The position numbers were made by a program, and so were the translations under genes. Positions 47,097-56,300 of a stretch of DNA of 64,000 nt are shown piece by piece; within the stretch, counting starts at the first letter, position 1; each line of letters begins with the position of its first letter. Source of the DNA: an uncultured Clostridia bacterium (GTDB taxonomy: Bacteria; Bacillota; Clostridia; Oscillospirales; Ruminococcaceae); assembly GCA_947627005.1 (NCBI GenBank), contig CANQUJ010000001.1, positions 1-64,000 of the forward strand. Reading direction: 5' to 3'. The notes below the pieces were generated by a model. That model was given only the letters and a program-made list of their open reading frames with translations. It was not told where the DNA came from and did not search any database.

Positions 47097-48306
47097 CTGC
47101 CAGCATTTCCGCGGTGGCCTTGGCCATCGCTTCGTATCCCGCGGCGCTCGGGTGTATGCAGTCGCCGCTGTCGTATACGGCTTGAAGCTTAGAGGGGCTT
47201 TCGACGTAGCACAGAAGGTTCGAGAAGTCTACATATCCGTCGAAGCCGGAGCCCTCGCCCGCGATAAATTCGTTGACGCCGAGGCGGACGCTCTCGTGAA
47301 GCTCGGAATAATAGGCGGTGTTGCCCTCGAACGGGGTCAAAGTCCCCGCGTATATGCTTATTCCGCGCTCGTGGCAGGCTTCGATCAGCTTTTTGTATTC
47401 CTCGGCCATCTCCTTCGAGATGTCGTATTGCGCCGAGGGAATGTCGTTAGCGCCGATCAGAATCACGACCTTATGCACCCCGGGGATATTCAAAACGTCC
47501 CGCTCGAAGAGCTTTTCAATCGAATCCGAGCCGAAAAGCGAGGCGTTTTCGGTCGCGCACTCTATAACCGAGAAGCGCTTTGAAGAGTCCCCGTTTTGCA
47601 TTATTTTCGACAAGCTCTCGGCCCAGCCGTTAAAACGGTTGTAGGTCGACCCGTAGCTGTCTGCGATCGAATCGCCGAAGCAAACAACCGTTTCGGTCCC
47701 GGCGGGGGCATAGGTATCCGCCCTGTTTAAAAAATACAGGCTCGACATAAGCTCCATCGTCTCAAAGGTTTCGTCCGAAACATGGTCTCCGGGGACTATC
47801 CAAGAGGTGCAGCCGGCCTCGCGGTGGCAAGTAAGCCTTGTGGGCGCGCTTTCAAGCTTTATCGTTACGGCGAGGATATCGAGCGGCTCGAACGAAAAGT
47901 CGAGCTCGTCGGTCAGCGCGGTTTTCCCGGCGGGGATAGTCACGCTTTCGCTTCCGCCGAAGGTAAGCGCCTTGTCGGTCGAGGGGTCGGTCTTGGGGCT
48001 TCCCGCCGAATTAAGGCGGGCGATATGGACGGAAGACATAACAAGGCTTTTGTCGCCGTATTCGTTTGAAAACGAGAGCCTTATTTTATCCCCGCCGACA
48101 GAGACCTTTATCTGCTGCCTAAGGGTGTTTCCGTCGAGGGCGGGGTTTTGGGGGATCTGCTCGGCCTCGGCGACTTCGGAGGAGGCCGCCCAGGTTGCGT
48201 ACCAGCCGTCGGCCGGCTCGATTTCGACCCGCTTCTTTTCGCAGCCCGAGGCGCCGAAAGCTACCGCAAGGCAGAGCATCGAAACGGCGATCTTTTTTAT
48301 GAACAT
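47092..48306 (-). CDS. SGNH/GDSL hydrolase lipoprotein, paralogue of the 3087-4250 gene
   Basis: Lipobox AFGASGC; ETVVCFGDSIADSYGSTYNRFNGW, ILIGANDIPSAQYD, DCIHPSAAGYEAM; N-terminal domain aligns by eye with the 3087 protein. Confidence 0.85.
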   Translation of the reverse strand: MFIKKIAVSMLCLAVAFGASGCEKKRVEIEPADGWYATWAASSEVAEAEQIPQNPALDGNTLRQQIKVSVGGDKIRLSFSNEYGDKSLVMSSVHIARLNSAGSPKTDPSTDKALTFGGSESVTIPAGKTALTDELDFSFEPLDILAVTIKLESAPTRLTCHREAGCTSWIVPGDHVSDETFETMELMSSLYFLNRADTYAPAGTETVVCFGDSIADSYGSTYNRFNGWAESLSKIMQNGDSSKRFSVIECATENASLFGSDSIEKLFERDVLNIPGVHKVVILIGANDIPSAQYDISKEMAEEYKKLIEACHERGISIYAGTLTPFEGNTAYYSELHESVRLGVNEFIAGEGSGFDGYVDFSNLLCYVESPSKLQAVYDSGDCIHPSAAGYEAMAKATAEMLAD

Positions 48307-48373
48307 AAGCCTCAACCTCCGAGATTTGATATATAATATGATATCACATTTCGTCAAAAAGGTCAATAGAATA

Positions 48374-48541
48374 TAGAAGTTAGATGTGGCCGAAGCGGCC
48401 ACATCAGAAGACAGAAGCGAGAAGTCAGATGTCAGAACTTATAGGTGTCGCCTTCGGCGACGTTTTTAAATACTGCAAATAATGCGTGCGGAATGGACGC
48501 TTCTTAGAAGTTAGAGGATAGAGGATAGAAGATAGAGGGCG
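48374..48541. repeat. Heptad-repeat tracts (two) with intervening hairpins
   Basis: CAGAAGA-CAGAAGCGAGAAGT-CAGATGT-CAGAACT, and TAGAAGT-TAGAGGA-TAGAGGA-TAGAAGA-TAGAGGG; perfect hairpin GATGTGGCCG-AAG-CGGCCACATC. Confidence 0.65.
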
Positions 48542-48556
48542 GCTGATTTCTTCTAC

Positions 48557-48585
48557 TTGCAATTTTTGCGACAGTGTGATATAAT
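48557..48585 (+). promoter_or_regulatory. SigA-type promoter for apgM
   Basis: TTGCAA-N17-TATAAT. Confidence 0.6.
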
Positions 48586-48702
48586 AATCGCTGCGCGATT
48601 ATTATGTTTTATTTTTAGTCGCCCTTTTGCTCCTCGGCTTCGCCGAGAACCGCAAAAGGTGGCGAATTATACGCTTTAATTTCAGTCGGAGGAGAGATTG
48701 AT

Positions 48703-49917
48703 ATGAAATATGTTGTTTTGCTCTGCGACGGCATGGCCGACAGGCCGGTCGCCGAGCTTGGGGGAATGACCCCGATGCAAAAGGCGGTAAAGCCGAATAT
48801 CGACAGGCTTGCCGCGCGGGCCGAGGTCGGCCTCGTCAAAACCGTCGCCGACGGCCTTAAGCCCGGAAGCGACGTCGCGAATCTTTCGGTTTTGGGATAC
48901 GACCCCGCGATCTATTATTCGGGGCGCTCTCCGCTCGAGGCGGGCTCTATCGGTATCGACATGAAGCCGACCGACGTTTCGCTTCGCTGCAACCTCGTGA
49001 CCCTTTCGGACGAGGAAAATTATGAAGACAAGACGATGGTCGACTATTGCGCGGGGGATATTTCAACCGCCGACGCGAAGATTTTGGTCGACTCTTTGAA
49101 AGAGGTCTTCGACAACGACGAGTTTACCCTTTATTCCGGCGTAAGCTATCGCCATTGCCTTATCTGGAACAACGGCACCCTCGACCTCGGAACGCTTACC
49201 CCGCCGCACGACATCACCGGCAAGCCGATCAAGGGGCATTTGCCGGATCACCCCAACGCCGCCAAGCTTTACGATATGATGAAGCGCAGTTACGACGTTT
49301 TGAAGAATCACCCGCTCAACCTTGAAAGGGTCAAAAAGGGCGAGCGCCCCGCGAACTCGATGTGGTTCTGGGGCGAGGGGGTAAGAAAGCCGCTCGCCTC
49401 GTTTAAAGACAAATACGGCGTCAGCGCGACTATGATCTCTGCGGTAGACCTTTTAAAGGGAATCGGCAAATTTTCGGGAATGAAGGTCGTAAACGTCGAC
49501 GGCGCGACGGGGTATCTTGACACCAATTTCGAGGGCAAGGCCGAGGCCGCGATCAAGGCCCTTAAAGACGGCGGAGATTTCGTTTATATCCACGTCGAGG
49601 CGCCGGACGAGTGCGGCCACCGCCACGAGATCGAAAACAAAGTGAAGTCGATAGAGCTTATCGACGAAAAAATCCTCGGACCGCTTCTTAAAGCCCTTGA
49701 GGAATACGACGACTACAAGGTGATGATCCTTCCCGACCACCCGACGCCGCTCGAGCTTAGGACCCACACCAACGACCCGGTGCCCTATCTGATTTATCAT
49801 AAAAAGGCCGAAAAGCCGGGCGTAACGGTCTTCTGCGAGGAGACCGCCAAGGCGATCGGCATATTCGCCCCGATAGGCCACGAGCTTATGGATAGGTTCA
49901 TAAAAAGCAGCCGTTAG
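48703..49917 (+). CDS. apgM: Cofactor-independent phosphoglycerate mutase (archaeal-type ApgM family)
   Basis: MKYVVLLCDGMADRPVAELGGMTPMQKAVKPNIDRLA, YYSGRSPLEAGSIGI, HVEAPDECGHRHE, ILPDHPTPLELRTHTNDPVPYL. Confidence 0.93.
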   Translation: MKYVVLLCDGMADRPVAELGGMTPMQKAVKPNIDRLAARAEVGLVKTVADGLKPGSDVANLSVLGYDPAIYYSGRSPLEAGSIGIDMKPTDVSLRCNLVTLSDEENYEDKTMVDYCAGDISTADAKILVDSLKEVFDNDEFTLYSGVSYRHCLIWNNGTLDLGTLTPPHDITGKPIKGHLPDHPNAAKLYDMMKRSYDVLKNHPLNLERVKKGERPANSMWFWGEGVRKPLASFKDKYGVSATMISAVDLLKGIGKFSGMKVVNVDGATGYLDTNFEGKAEAAIKALKDGGDFVYIHVEAPDECGHRHEIENKVKSIELIDEKILGPLLKALEEYDDYKVMILPDHPTPLELRTHTNDPVPYLIYHKKAEKPGVTVFCEETAKAIGIFAPIGHELMDRFIKSSR

Positions 49918-49920
49918 GCG

Positions 49921-50042
49921 GCTTTTTAGAAGATAGAAGATAGAGGGTAGAAGGTAGAAATTAAAAGGATAGAAAGTCGGAAATCGAACAAAGCCGCAAA
50001 AACAACTTCTGCCCTCTGACTCTCTGATATCTGACAATCTGA
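49921..50042. repeat. Heptad-repeat intergenic element, copy C
   Basis: TAGAAGA-TAGAAGA-TAGAGGG-TAGAAGG-TAGAAAT..., core GAAAGTCGGAAATCGAACAAAGCCGCAAAAACAACTTCTGCCCTCTGACTCTCTGATATCTGACAATCTG. Confidence 0.8.
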
Positions 50043-50073
50043 AAAAGCAGACCCTTGCGGGTCTGCTTTTTTC
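50041..50073. terminator. Rho-independent terminator between convergent apgM and thiT
   Basis: GAAAAAGCAGACCCTTGCGGGTCTGCTTTTTTC. Confidence 0.85.
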
Positions 50074-50657
50074 TACGCTTCCTTCGGGGAGAAGAACTGC
50101 TTTGTCTGCGGAAGCTTTAAAAGCAAAACTGTCACGGCGACGGTCAGAACGAGCTCGATTCCCATATAAACGCCGTTGTAGATTATGCTGTATACCCATT
50201 CGTTGTCGGTCGAGAATGCCTCCCAGATCTTGCCGACGGAGTGCCAAACCGCCGCGCCGCTTATAACGTGGCTTACATAGCGAAGGAATATCGCCAAAAC
50301 CGTTCCGGCGACCATTCCGCCGAAGCTTTTGTTGCCGAACACGCCCGAAAGGCCGAGGACCGTAAAAGCTACGATATAGTCGAAAAGAATACAGGCGATG
50401 AGCATTCCCCCGGTAAGGCCCCAGCCGAAGAGGCCGTCCATAACGCCCTGCAAAAACTGTACGAGCGAGAAGACGAATGCCGCCAAAAGCCCGCATTTGA
50501 CCCCGCGGCGGATTCCGTACAGGGTTATCGGAAGCATCGAAAGAAGCGTTACCGAGCCGCCCCACGGGAATTTTACGATCCTTACGAAGCAAAGAACAGT
50601 CGCCAGCGCGACCATTACCGCGCCCTCTACAAGGGCAAGAAGTTTTTTGTTTTTCAT
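50073..50657 (-). CDS. thiT: Energy-coupling-factor thiamine transporter S component ThiT
   Basis: Six-TM S-component (GAVMVALATVLCFVRIVKFPWGGSVTLLSMLPITLYGIRRGVKCGLLAAF; SHVISGAAVW) preceded by TPP riboswitch. Confidence 0.9.
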   Translation of the reverse strand: MKNKKLLALVEGAVMVALATVLCFVRIVKFPWGGSVTLLSMLPITLYGIRRGVKCGLLAAFVFSLVQFLQGVMDGLFGWGLTGGMLIACILFDYIVAFTVLGLSGVFGNKSFGGMVAGTVLAIFLRYVSHVISGAAVWHSVGKIWEAFSTDNEWVYSIIYNGVYMGIELVLTVAVTVLLLKLPQTKQFFSPKEA

Positions 50658-50688
50658 TTATTGTTCCTCCTTAAGGTCGGGGCAAATG

Positions 50689-50829
50689 AAAAAGCCCCCA
50701 AAATGATTTTGTCATTCCTGAGGGCAAATCAACATAATAAAGCAAAAGCTCCCTACGCCGGTATTAACCGAATCAGGTTTAAGGGTCAAAGATCGCATCT
50801 TTATCTCAACTCGTCGACGAGTCCCCCTG
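50689..50829 (-). ncRNA. TPP (THI-box) riboswitch with downstream terminator
   Basis: Minus strand: GGGGGACTCGTCGACGAGTTGAGAT...GACCCTTAAACCTGATTCGGTTAATACCGGCGTAGGGAGC, then GCCCTCAGGAATGACAAAATCATTTTGGGGGCTTTTT. Confidence 0.93.
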
Positions 50830-50885
50830 TTTTGACCGAATTATGATACCACAGCCGCGCGGTTTTGTCAACACGTTTTCGCAAA

Positions 50886-50928
50886 AAAAGCTGCGGAGCC
50901 GCGCGATTACGGCTCCGCAGGCTTTTTA
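50886..50928. terminator. Stem-loop terminator
   Basis: AGCTGCGGAGCCG-CGCGATTA-CGGCTCCGCAGGCTTTTT. Confidence 0.6.
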
Positions 50929-51160
50929 TGAAAATGAAAGTAAGGAGGAAAGGAAGATGTCTGATTAAATATCGGGCGGCTCGGGGAAGACAATTCGGGA
51001 AGAATAAATCCGCCCCGACCGTCGTAACTGTATAAACCGCTTCTTGTCTCGGTGTGATTAAAGTATACCTCGCCGCTTCGGCAAATTCAAGAACAGAGCG
51101 GTTACAAATGGTTACGGAATTGTTACAGTTTTTGGGAAGAGTTACAAAAGGATTACACAG

Positions 51161-51222
51161 GAGAGAAAGCAGAAATCGGAAATCAGAGGTCAGAGGTCGG
51201 ACTTCTAACTTCTATCCTCTAC
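51161..51222. repeat. Heptad-repeat tract with inverted continuation
   Basis: CAGAAAT-CGGAAAT-CAGAGGT-CAGAGGT-CGG then ACTTCTA-ACTTCTA-TCCTCTA. Confidence 0.7.
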
Positions 51223-51273
51223 GCTTGACTTTTCCCTTCCGCGGATATATATTAAAGAAAAGGGGGCGGGAAA

Positions 51274-52422
51274 ATGGATATTCGCGAATTTATGCCGCAG
51301 AATAAGCTCGTCTGCGCGGTTCTGGCCTGCGGCGGAAAAAGCGAGCGTATGGGCGAAAACAAGCTTCTGATAAAGCTTCGCGGAAAAAGCGTTATAAGGC
51401 GCTCGGCCGAGGCTTTGCGCTCATGCGAATACGTCAAAAAACTCATAGTCGCCGCACCGCCCGAGCTTTTCGGGGCGTATAAGTCAGAGCTTTCGGGGCT
51501 CGATATCCCGATATTTTTCGCCGAGGCCGGTGAGACGAGAACAAAATCGGTCGCCAACGCAGCAAAGCTCTGCGACCTCGATATAATAATGATCCACGAC
51601 GGCGCAAGGCCGCTCGTCCCGCCCGAGGATATCCGCCGCTCGGTCGAAGACTGTTTTAAATTCGGCAGCTCGGTCGTCTGCACTCCGCTCAAAGACACCC
51701 TTCGGTTTTACGACGGCGAAAAAAGCCTCTGCCCCGAAAGAAGCTGTTTATACACCGTTCGCACGCCGCAGACTTTTTCGTCGAGCCTGTTTAAATACGC
51801 TCTCGAGCGCCGCAAGGGCGACTATACCGACGACGCCCAGCTTATCGACGAGCTCGGAATAGCGCCGCATATAACGATCGGCGGCTATAAAAACATCAAG
51901 CTTACCACCCGCGAGGACATAGCCGTCGCGGAGGAATATCTCGGAGGGAAGAATATGAGAATAGGTCAAGGGTACGACGTTCATAAGCTTGTCGAGGGGC
52001 GAAGGCTTATCCTCGGCGGGGTGGATATCCCCCACGAAAAGGGCCTTTTGGGCCATTCCGACGCCGACGTTTTAGTCCACGCGATAATGGATTCTCTGCT
52101 CGGGGCGGCCGCCCTCGGTGATATAGGAAAGCTCTTTCCGGATACCGACCCGAAATATTCCGGCGCGAACAGCCTTTCTCTTTTAAAAGAGGCAGTAAAA
52201 GCCGTCCGCGCGGCGGGGTATGAGATATGCAACATCGACGCGACGGTTGTCGCGCAGGCCCCCAAGCTTAGCCCGCACATACCTAAAATGGTCGAAAATA
52301 TCGCCGGGGCTGCGGGGATTCCCGCCTCGAAGGTCTCGGTCAAGGCTACCACCGAAGAGGGCCTCGGGTTTTCGGGCAGAAAAGAGGGGATAGCCGCGCA
52401 GGCGGTCTGTCTTTTGGAGTAG
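51274..52422 (+). CDS. ispDF: Bifunctional IspD/IspF (MEP cytidylyltransferase / MEcPP synthase)
   Basis: N-terminal IspD ([27 protein letters not shown]..., [12 protein letters not shown]); C-terminal IspF ([46 protein letters not shown]...). Confidence 0.95.
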   Translation: MDIREFMPQNKLVCAVLACGGKSERMGENKLLIKLRGKSVIRRSAEALRSCEYVKKLIVAAPPELFGAYKSELSGLDIPIFFAEAGETRTKSVANAAKLCDLDIIMIHDGARPLVPPEDIRRSVEDCFKFGSSVVCTPLKDTLRFYDGEKSLCPERSCLYTVRTPQTFSSSLFKYALERRKGDYTDDAQLIDELGIAPHITIGGYKNIKLTTREDIAVAEEYLGGKNMRIGQGYDVHKLVEGRRLILGGVDIPHEKGLLGHSDADVLVHAIMDSLLGAAALGDIGKLFPDTDPKYSGANSLSLLKEAVKAVRAAGYEICNIDATVVAQAPKLSPHIPKMVENIAGAAGIPASKVSVKATTEEGLGFSGRKEGIAAQAVCLLE

Positions 52423-52458
52423 AAAAATTAAAAAAATCAAAAAATTTTTCAAAACCCC

Positions 52459-52487
52459 TTGCATTTTTTAAAAGGATTTGTTATAAT
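52459..52487 (+). promoter_or_regulatory. SigA-type promoter for the tRNA-Gln pair
   Basis: TTGCAT-N17-TATAAT. Confidence 0.6.
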
Positions 52488-52521
52488 AACAAAGCTGTGT
52501 ACGCCGTCCGTCCGGCGATAT

Positions 52522-52597
52522 TGGGATATAGCCAAGCGGTAAGGCAGCGGACTTTGACTCCGTCATTCCGGTGGTTCGAATCCACCTATCCCAGCCA
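52522..52597 (+). tRNA. tRNA-Gln (anticodon TTG)
   Basis: Acceptor TGGGATA/TATCCCA, anticodon loop CTTTGAC, T-loop GTGGTTCGAATCCAC, encoded CCA. Confidence 0.95.
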
Positions 52598-52610
52598 TTG
52601 ATTCCCATAC

Positions 52611-52686
52611 TGCGGCATCGCCAAGTGGTAAGGCACTGGACTCTGACTCCAGCATTCCCTAGGTTCGAATCCTAGTGCCGCAGCCA
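52611..52686 (+). tRNA. tRNA-Gln (anticodon CTG)
   Basis: Acceptor TGCGGCA/TGCCGCA, anticodon loop CTCTGAC, T-arm TAGGTTCGAATCCTA, encoded CCA. Confidence 0.95.
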
Positions 52687-52715
52687 ACGCGCCCCCTTTT
52701 TCGGGCGCGTTTTTC
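52687..52715 (+). terminator. Terminator after the tRNA pair
   Basis: ACGCGCCCCCTTTTTCGGGCGCGTTTTTC. Confidence 0.8.
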
Positions 52716-52807
52716 TTTTTATTTTAAAAAAATTTAAAAAAATCGCAACCGCGCGGGCGGTTTTGTCGGGTATGATATCAGAACGCGAAAAAAGGAGCGA
52801 GTGAAAA

Positions 52808-53362
52808 ATGCAGGACGAAAGGATAGTCGAACTGTTTTGGCAGAGGGACGAAACGGCCATATCCGAATCCGAGGGGAAGTATAAAAGCTATCTTTCAAAG
52901 ATAGCCTATTCGATTTTAGCCGACTTTGAAGACGCCCGCGAGATCATCAACGAGACTCTTCTGCGCGCGTGGAACTCTATCCCGCCGCAGCGCCCGAATA
53001 TGCTTAAAACATATCTCGGCAAGATAGCGAGAGAGCTTTCGCTGGATATGTATCGAACAAAGCACCGCAAAAAGCGGGTCGCCTCGGAATTTACCGTCTC
53101 GCTCGACGAGCTTGGCGACATTGTTTCGGAGGATTTCGAGGGGGATATCGACCTTAAGCTTTTGGGCGAGGCCATCGACCGCTACTTAAAAACCGTCTCG
53201 TACGAGGCGCGGACAGCCTTCGTTCAGCGATATTTTTTCGCCGACTCGATAAAGGAGATCTCAAAAAGGCAGGGCGCGAGCGAATCGGCGGTTAAAAGCC
53301 TGCTCTTCAGGACCCGCCGAGGGCTTAAGGAATATCTTTCAAAGGAGGGGTACGAAATATGA
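52808..53362 (+). CDS. ECF-type RNA polymerase sigma factor
   Basis: Sigma70 region 2 (LSKIAYSILADFEDAREIINETLLRAWNSIPPQRPNMLKTYLGKIARELSLDMYR) and region 4 (FVQRYFFADSIKEISKRQGASESAVKSLLFRTRRGLKEYL). Confidence 0.9.
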   Translation: MQDERIVELFWQRDETAISESEGKYKSYLSKIAYSILADFEDAREIINETLLRAWNSIPPQRPNMLKTYLGKIARELSLDMYRTKHRKKRVASEFTVSLDELGDIVSEDFEGDIDLKLLGEAIDRYLKTVSYEARTAFVQRYFFADSIKEISKRQGASESAVKSLLFRTRRGLKEYLSKEGYEI

Positions 53363-56300
53363 AAAAGCTTGATTTTTCACAGTCGCTGAATTATCTTTCT
53401 TACGAGACCTTGGCCGAGGCCGAGGCCGCCGAAGCTTCGCCTAAAAAGAAAAATCCTGCCGTGCTGAAATATACAGCAATTGCCGCCTGCGCCGCGATAG
53501 TCGTCTTCGCAGGGGTGGGCATAGCGCGGGGGATACGCGTTGAGAGAAAACAGCCCGACGTTTCGTCCCCACAGAGCGAGATTATTTCGCCCGAAGAGCC
53601 GGTCGCCGAAGACGGCCTGCCGATGCTTAAATTCCCTGAAGATAGCCCGGAAAGCGGCGGCAGAGAGGTGTTTCTTAAAAACGGCGTTGAAGACCTTATG
53701 GGCGCGGAACCGCTTCTTCCGTCCGATATCCCCGAAGAGATGCCGGTATATAAAAGCCCGACCGAATTATACGGCGGGGTATACCCAGAAAGCGTCGACG
53801 CCGAAAGAATGAGATCGCTTCTTGAAAAATACGCCGCCGCTTGGGGGCTTGACCTCGCGGAGCTTGAAATAACCGAGGAAAACCCCTTCTCGGAGTATTC
53901 CGCCGACGACCTCGACGGGATTTTTTCCGAAACCGACGGCGTTGCGGTCCCCGAGGGGGGTTATCAGCCGCAGAAAATGAGCGCCGGCGCGGGCGGAATC
54001 ACCGTTTCGGCGAGTCAATACGGCGCGAGCGCGACCGTAGAGATCGCCGACCCGCCCGACTTTGAGAGCGAAAGCGAGCTCGCGGAATACGTCCTTGAAA
54101 ACTACCGCGACAAGCTTTTAATGACCGCCCCGGAAATTAACATCTCCGGCGGAGAAAGAGACGAAAACGGCGCGCAGAGCTTTTCGGCGAGCTTCTTCGA
54201 GGGCTCGGGCAATGCGCTCGAAAGGCTTTTGAACCTTGAATTTCGCTCGGTAGGGGTGCGTTTAGACGGCAATTCGCTGATTTTTGAATATCGCGACGAG
54301 GGCGGCGAAGAAATCGGCGGCTACCCGACCGTGACCCCCGATGAGGCGGTCGAGCTTTTTGAGCAGGGATTTTACCTCGGCGCGGAAGAAACCGACGTCA
54401 GAGAGGTTGAAAATATCGAAAAAATCGAGCTCGGATACGTCTCTGGCAGTTCGGAATTTAGGTTCCCCTGCTATCGGCTTTGGGTCTACGACCCCGACGG
54501 CGCGATCGAGCGGGTTATGAATATGAAGCTCTACAACGTCTATACCGTCCCCGCGATAGAGCCGCGATACTTCGAGGAAAGCGGCCTTTCGACGAGCGAA
54601 GAGGTCAAACTTATGCCGTTCTCGGCTTCGGATATTCCGGCGTATCGGAACTTAGGATATTATGACGGCGCGATGAGCGACGCAAAGCCCGCGACATCTG
54701 CCGACGAGAGCCTTGAAGAACTGTTTTCTGACAGAGACTTCAACGCGCAGATAGGCTCGTTCTATAAGGTCAGGGTCAATGAGGTTTTAGACGGCGGCGA
54801 AGCGCTTTGGCTGAACGGCTATACGATCGGCGCGCAGGACGATCAAGCCACTTTTTACCGCGCGACCGTTCTTTACGACTACTTTGCCGAAAAGGCGATG
54901 GATAAGGATATAATTTTCAGAATGTCGGGGAGCGTTAAAATTCAGGAAAGCGGTTCGCCCCCATATACCTCGGGCGACGAGGCGGCGCTTCTATTGTTCC
55001 GCGATTCCGAGGTGTCCGACTTTAACCGCGCGTTCAAGTGCTATGCGTTTGTGTATGACGTTGAAGATATCGGCGGCGGGGAATACCTTCTTGCAAGGGG
55101 GCAGAGGGTCCCGGAGCTTGAAGACGGCCTTACCGACTATTTGACGGACGAAACCGCGAGCATAGTCACCTCTTCGACATATAATCCCGCAGTTTATCAC
55201 GGCGCGTACGACCCCGAAGAGCTCGCCGAAAAGCTTAAGGAAATAGTCGACGGAGCGGAGAAAACGCCGCTTGAAAACCTTAGCGAGGGAAGATTCGGCC
55301 CCGGGGTTCCGGGGTTCGGCGGCAGCTTTAAAGAAGAACCTATCGAAGTCGCGGCGCTCGAATATTCCTCCGAGCCGATCTACGAGAGGCGGATAACTAT
55401 CGACACAGTGCCCGCAATGGGGCCGCCGATGGACCTTGAATATGTTCTGAACGACTTGAGCGGGCAGTTTTCGGGGATAGCGTATGAGATAACATATGTC
55501 TACACCCGCGAAGAGGCGGAAAATCTTCACGAGGATTTCGCCGATTCTCTGTACGAAAGCAGAACGCTCTATCGCGCTCACGCTTTCTACGACGTTCTAA
55601 ACGACAAACCGCTCGACTACTACTTCGACGTAGCGGGGTGGGGCTCGGCAGATATGCAGGAGGACGGATATCCGCCCCAAGCCGTCGGCGACAGGATGCT
55701 CTCGTTCTTCAAAGTGGACGATTCCGAGGTAAAAGTCCCGAACAGCAACTTTGAATTTATGCTCTTTGAGATCGACGGCGTTAAGGTCGCCTACCACATC
55801 GGCAACAGCCGTATTCGGTTCGAGAGCGCGGCATATCCGAACCTCGACCTTGAAATGGCAGAGAGCGAGATGGAGATCGTCACGACCACCTCTAACAACC
55901 CTATCCGCTTCACCCAGAAATCGACCTTGCAGAGCGTCTCGGAGTTTATGAGAGCCGAGCTTTATAACCGCGGACTGTTCACGCCCGACGGCGCGAGCGC
56001 CGAGAGCCTGCCGATTCTGAAAATCGCCCCCGCCGAGGTCTCGCTCGGCGACGAGGTCTATTCGGCCGGCGGCGTTTCGGGGCTTGAAAACGGCAACCCT
56101 TGGGGCTTGCTCGAAATTTCCGAGGGCGATACCCTGCCGGTCTACGAGCGGGTTATGAGCAGAAATCTCGAGCTTAACGGCATGATTGAAAACGTAGACA
56201 GGGATTTTATGCGCGAGGCTTTGAGGTTCTACGCGATAGGCTTCGGCTTCGACCCGGACGAAATCGAGATCGAGGAGGACCGCCTTACCCCCGAGGAGCT

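Noticed and set aside
50929-51040. Possible 35-aa basic micro-ORF (MKMKVRRKGRCLIKYRAARGRQFGKNKSAPTVVTV) or minimal ATG-TCT-GAT-TAA ORF after AAGGAGGAAAGGAAG
   Set aside because: Shine-Dalgarno-like sequence is suggestive, but there is no promoter, conservation or motif evidence in the window; too weak to call.
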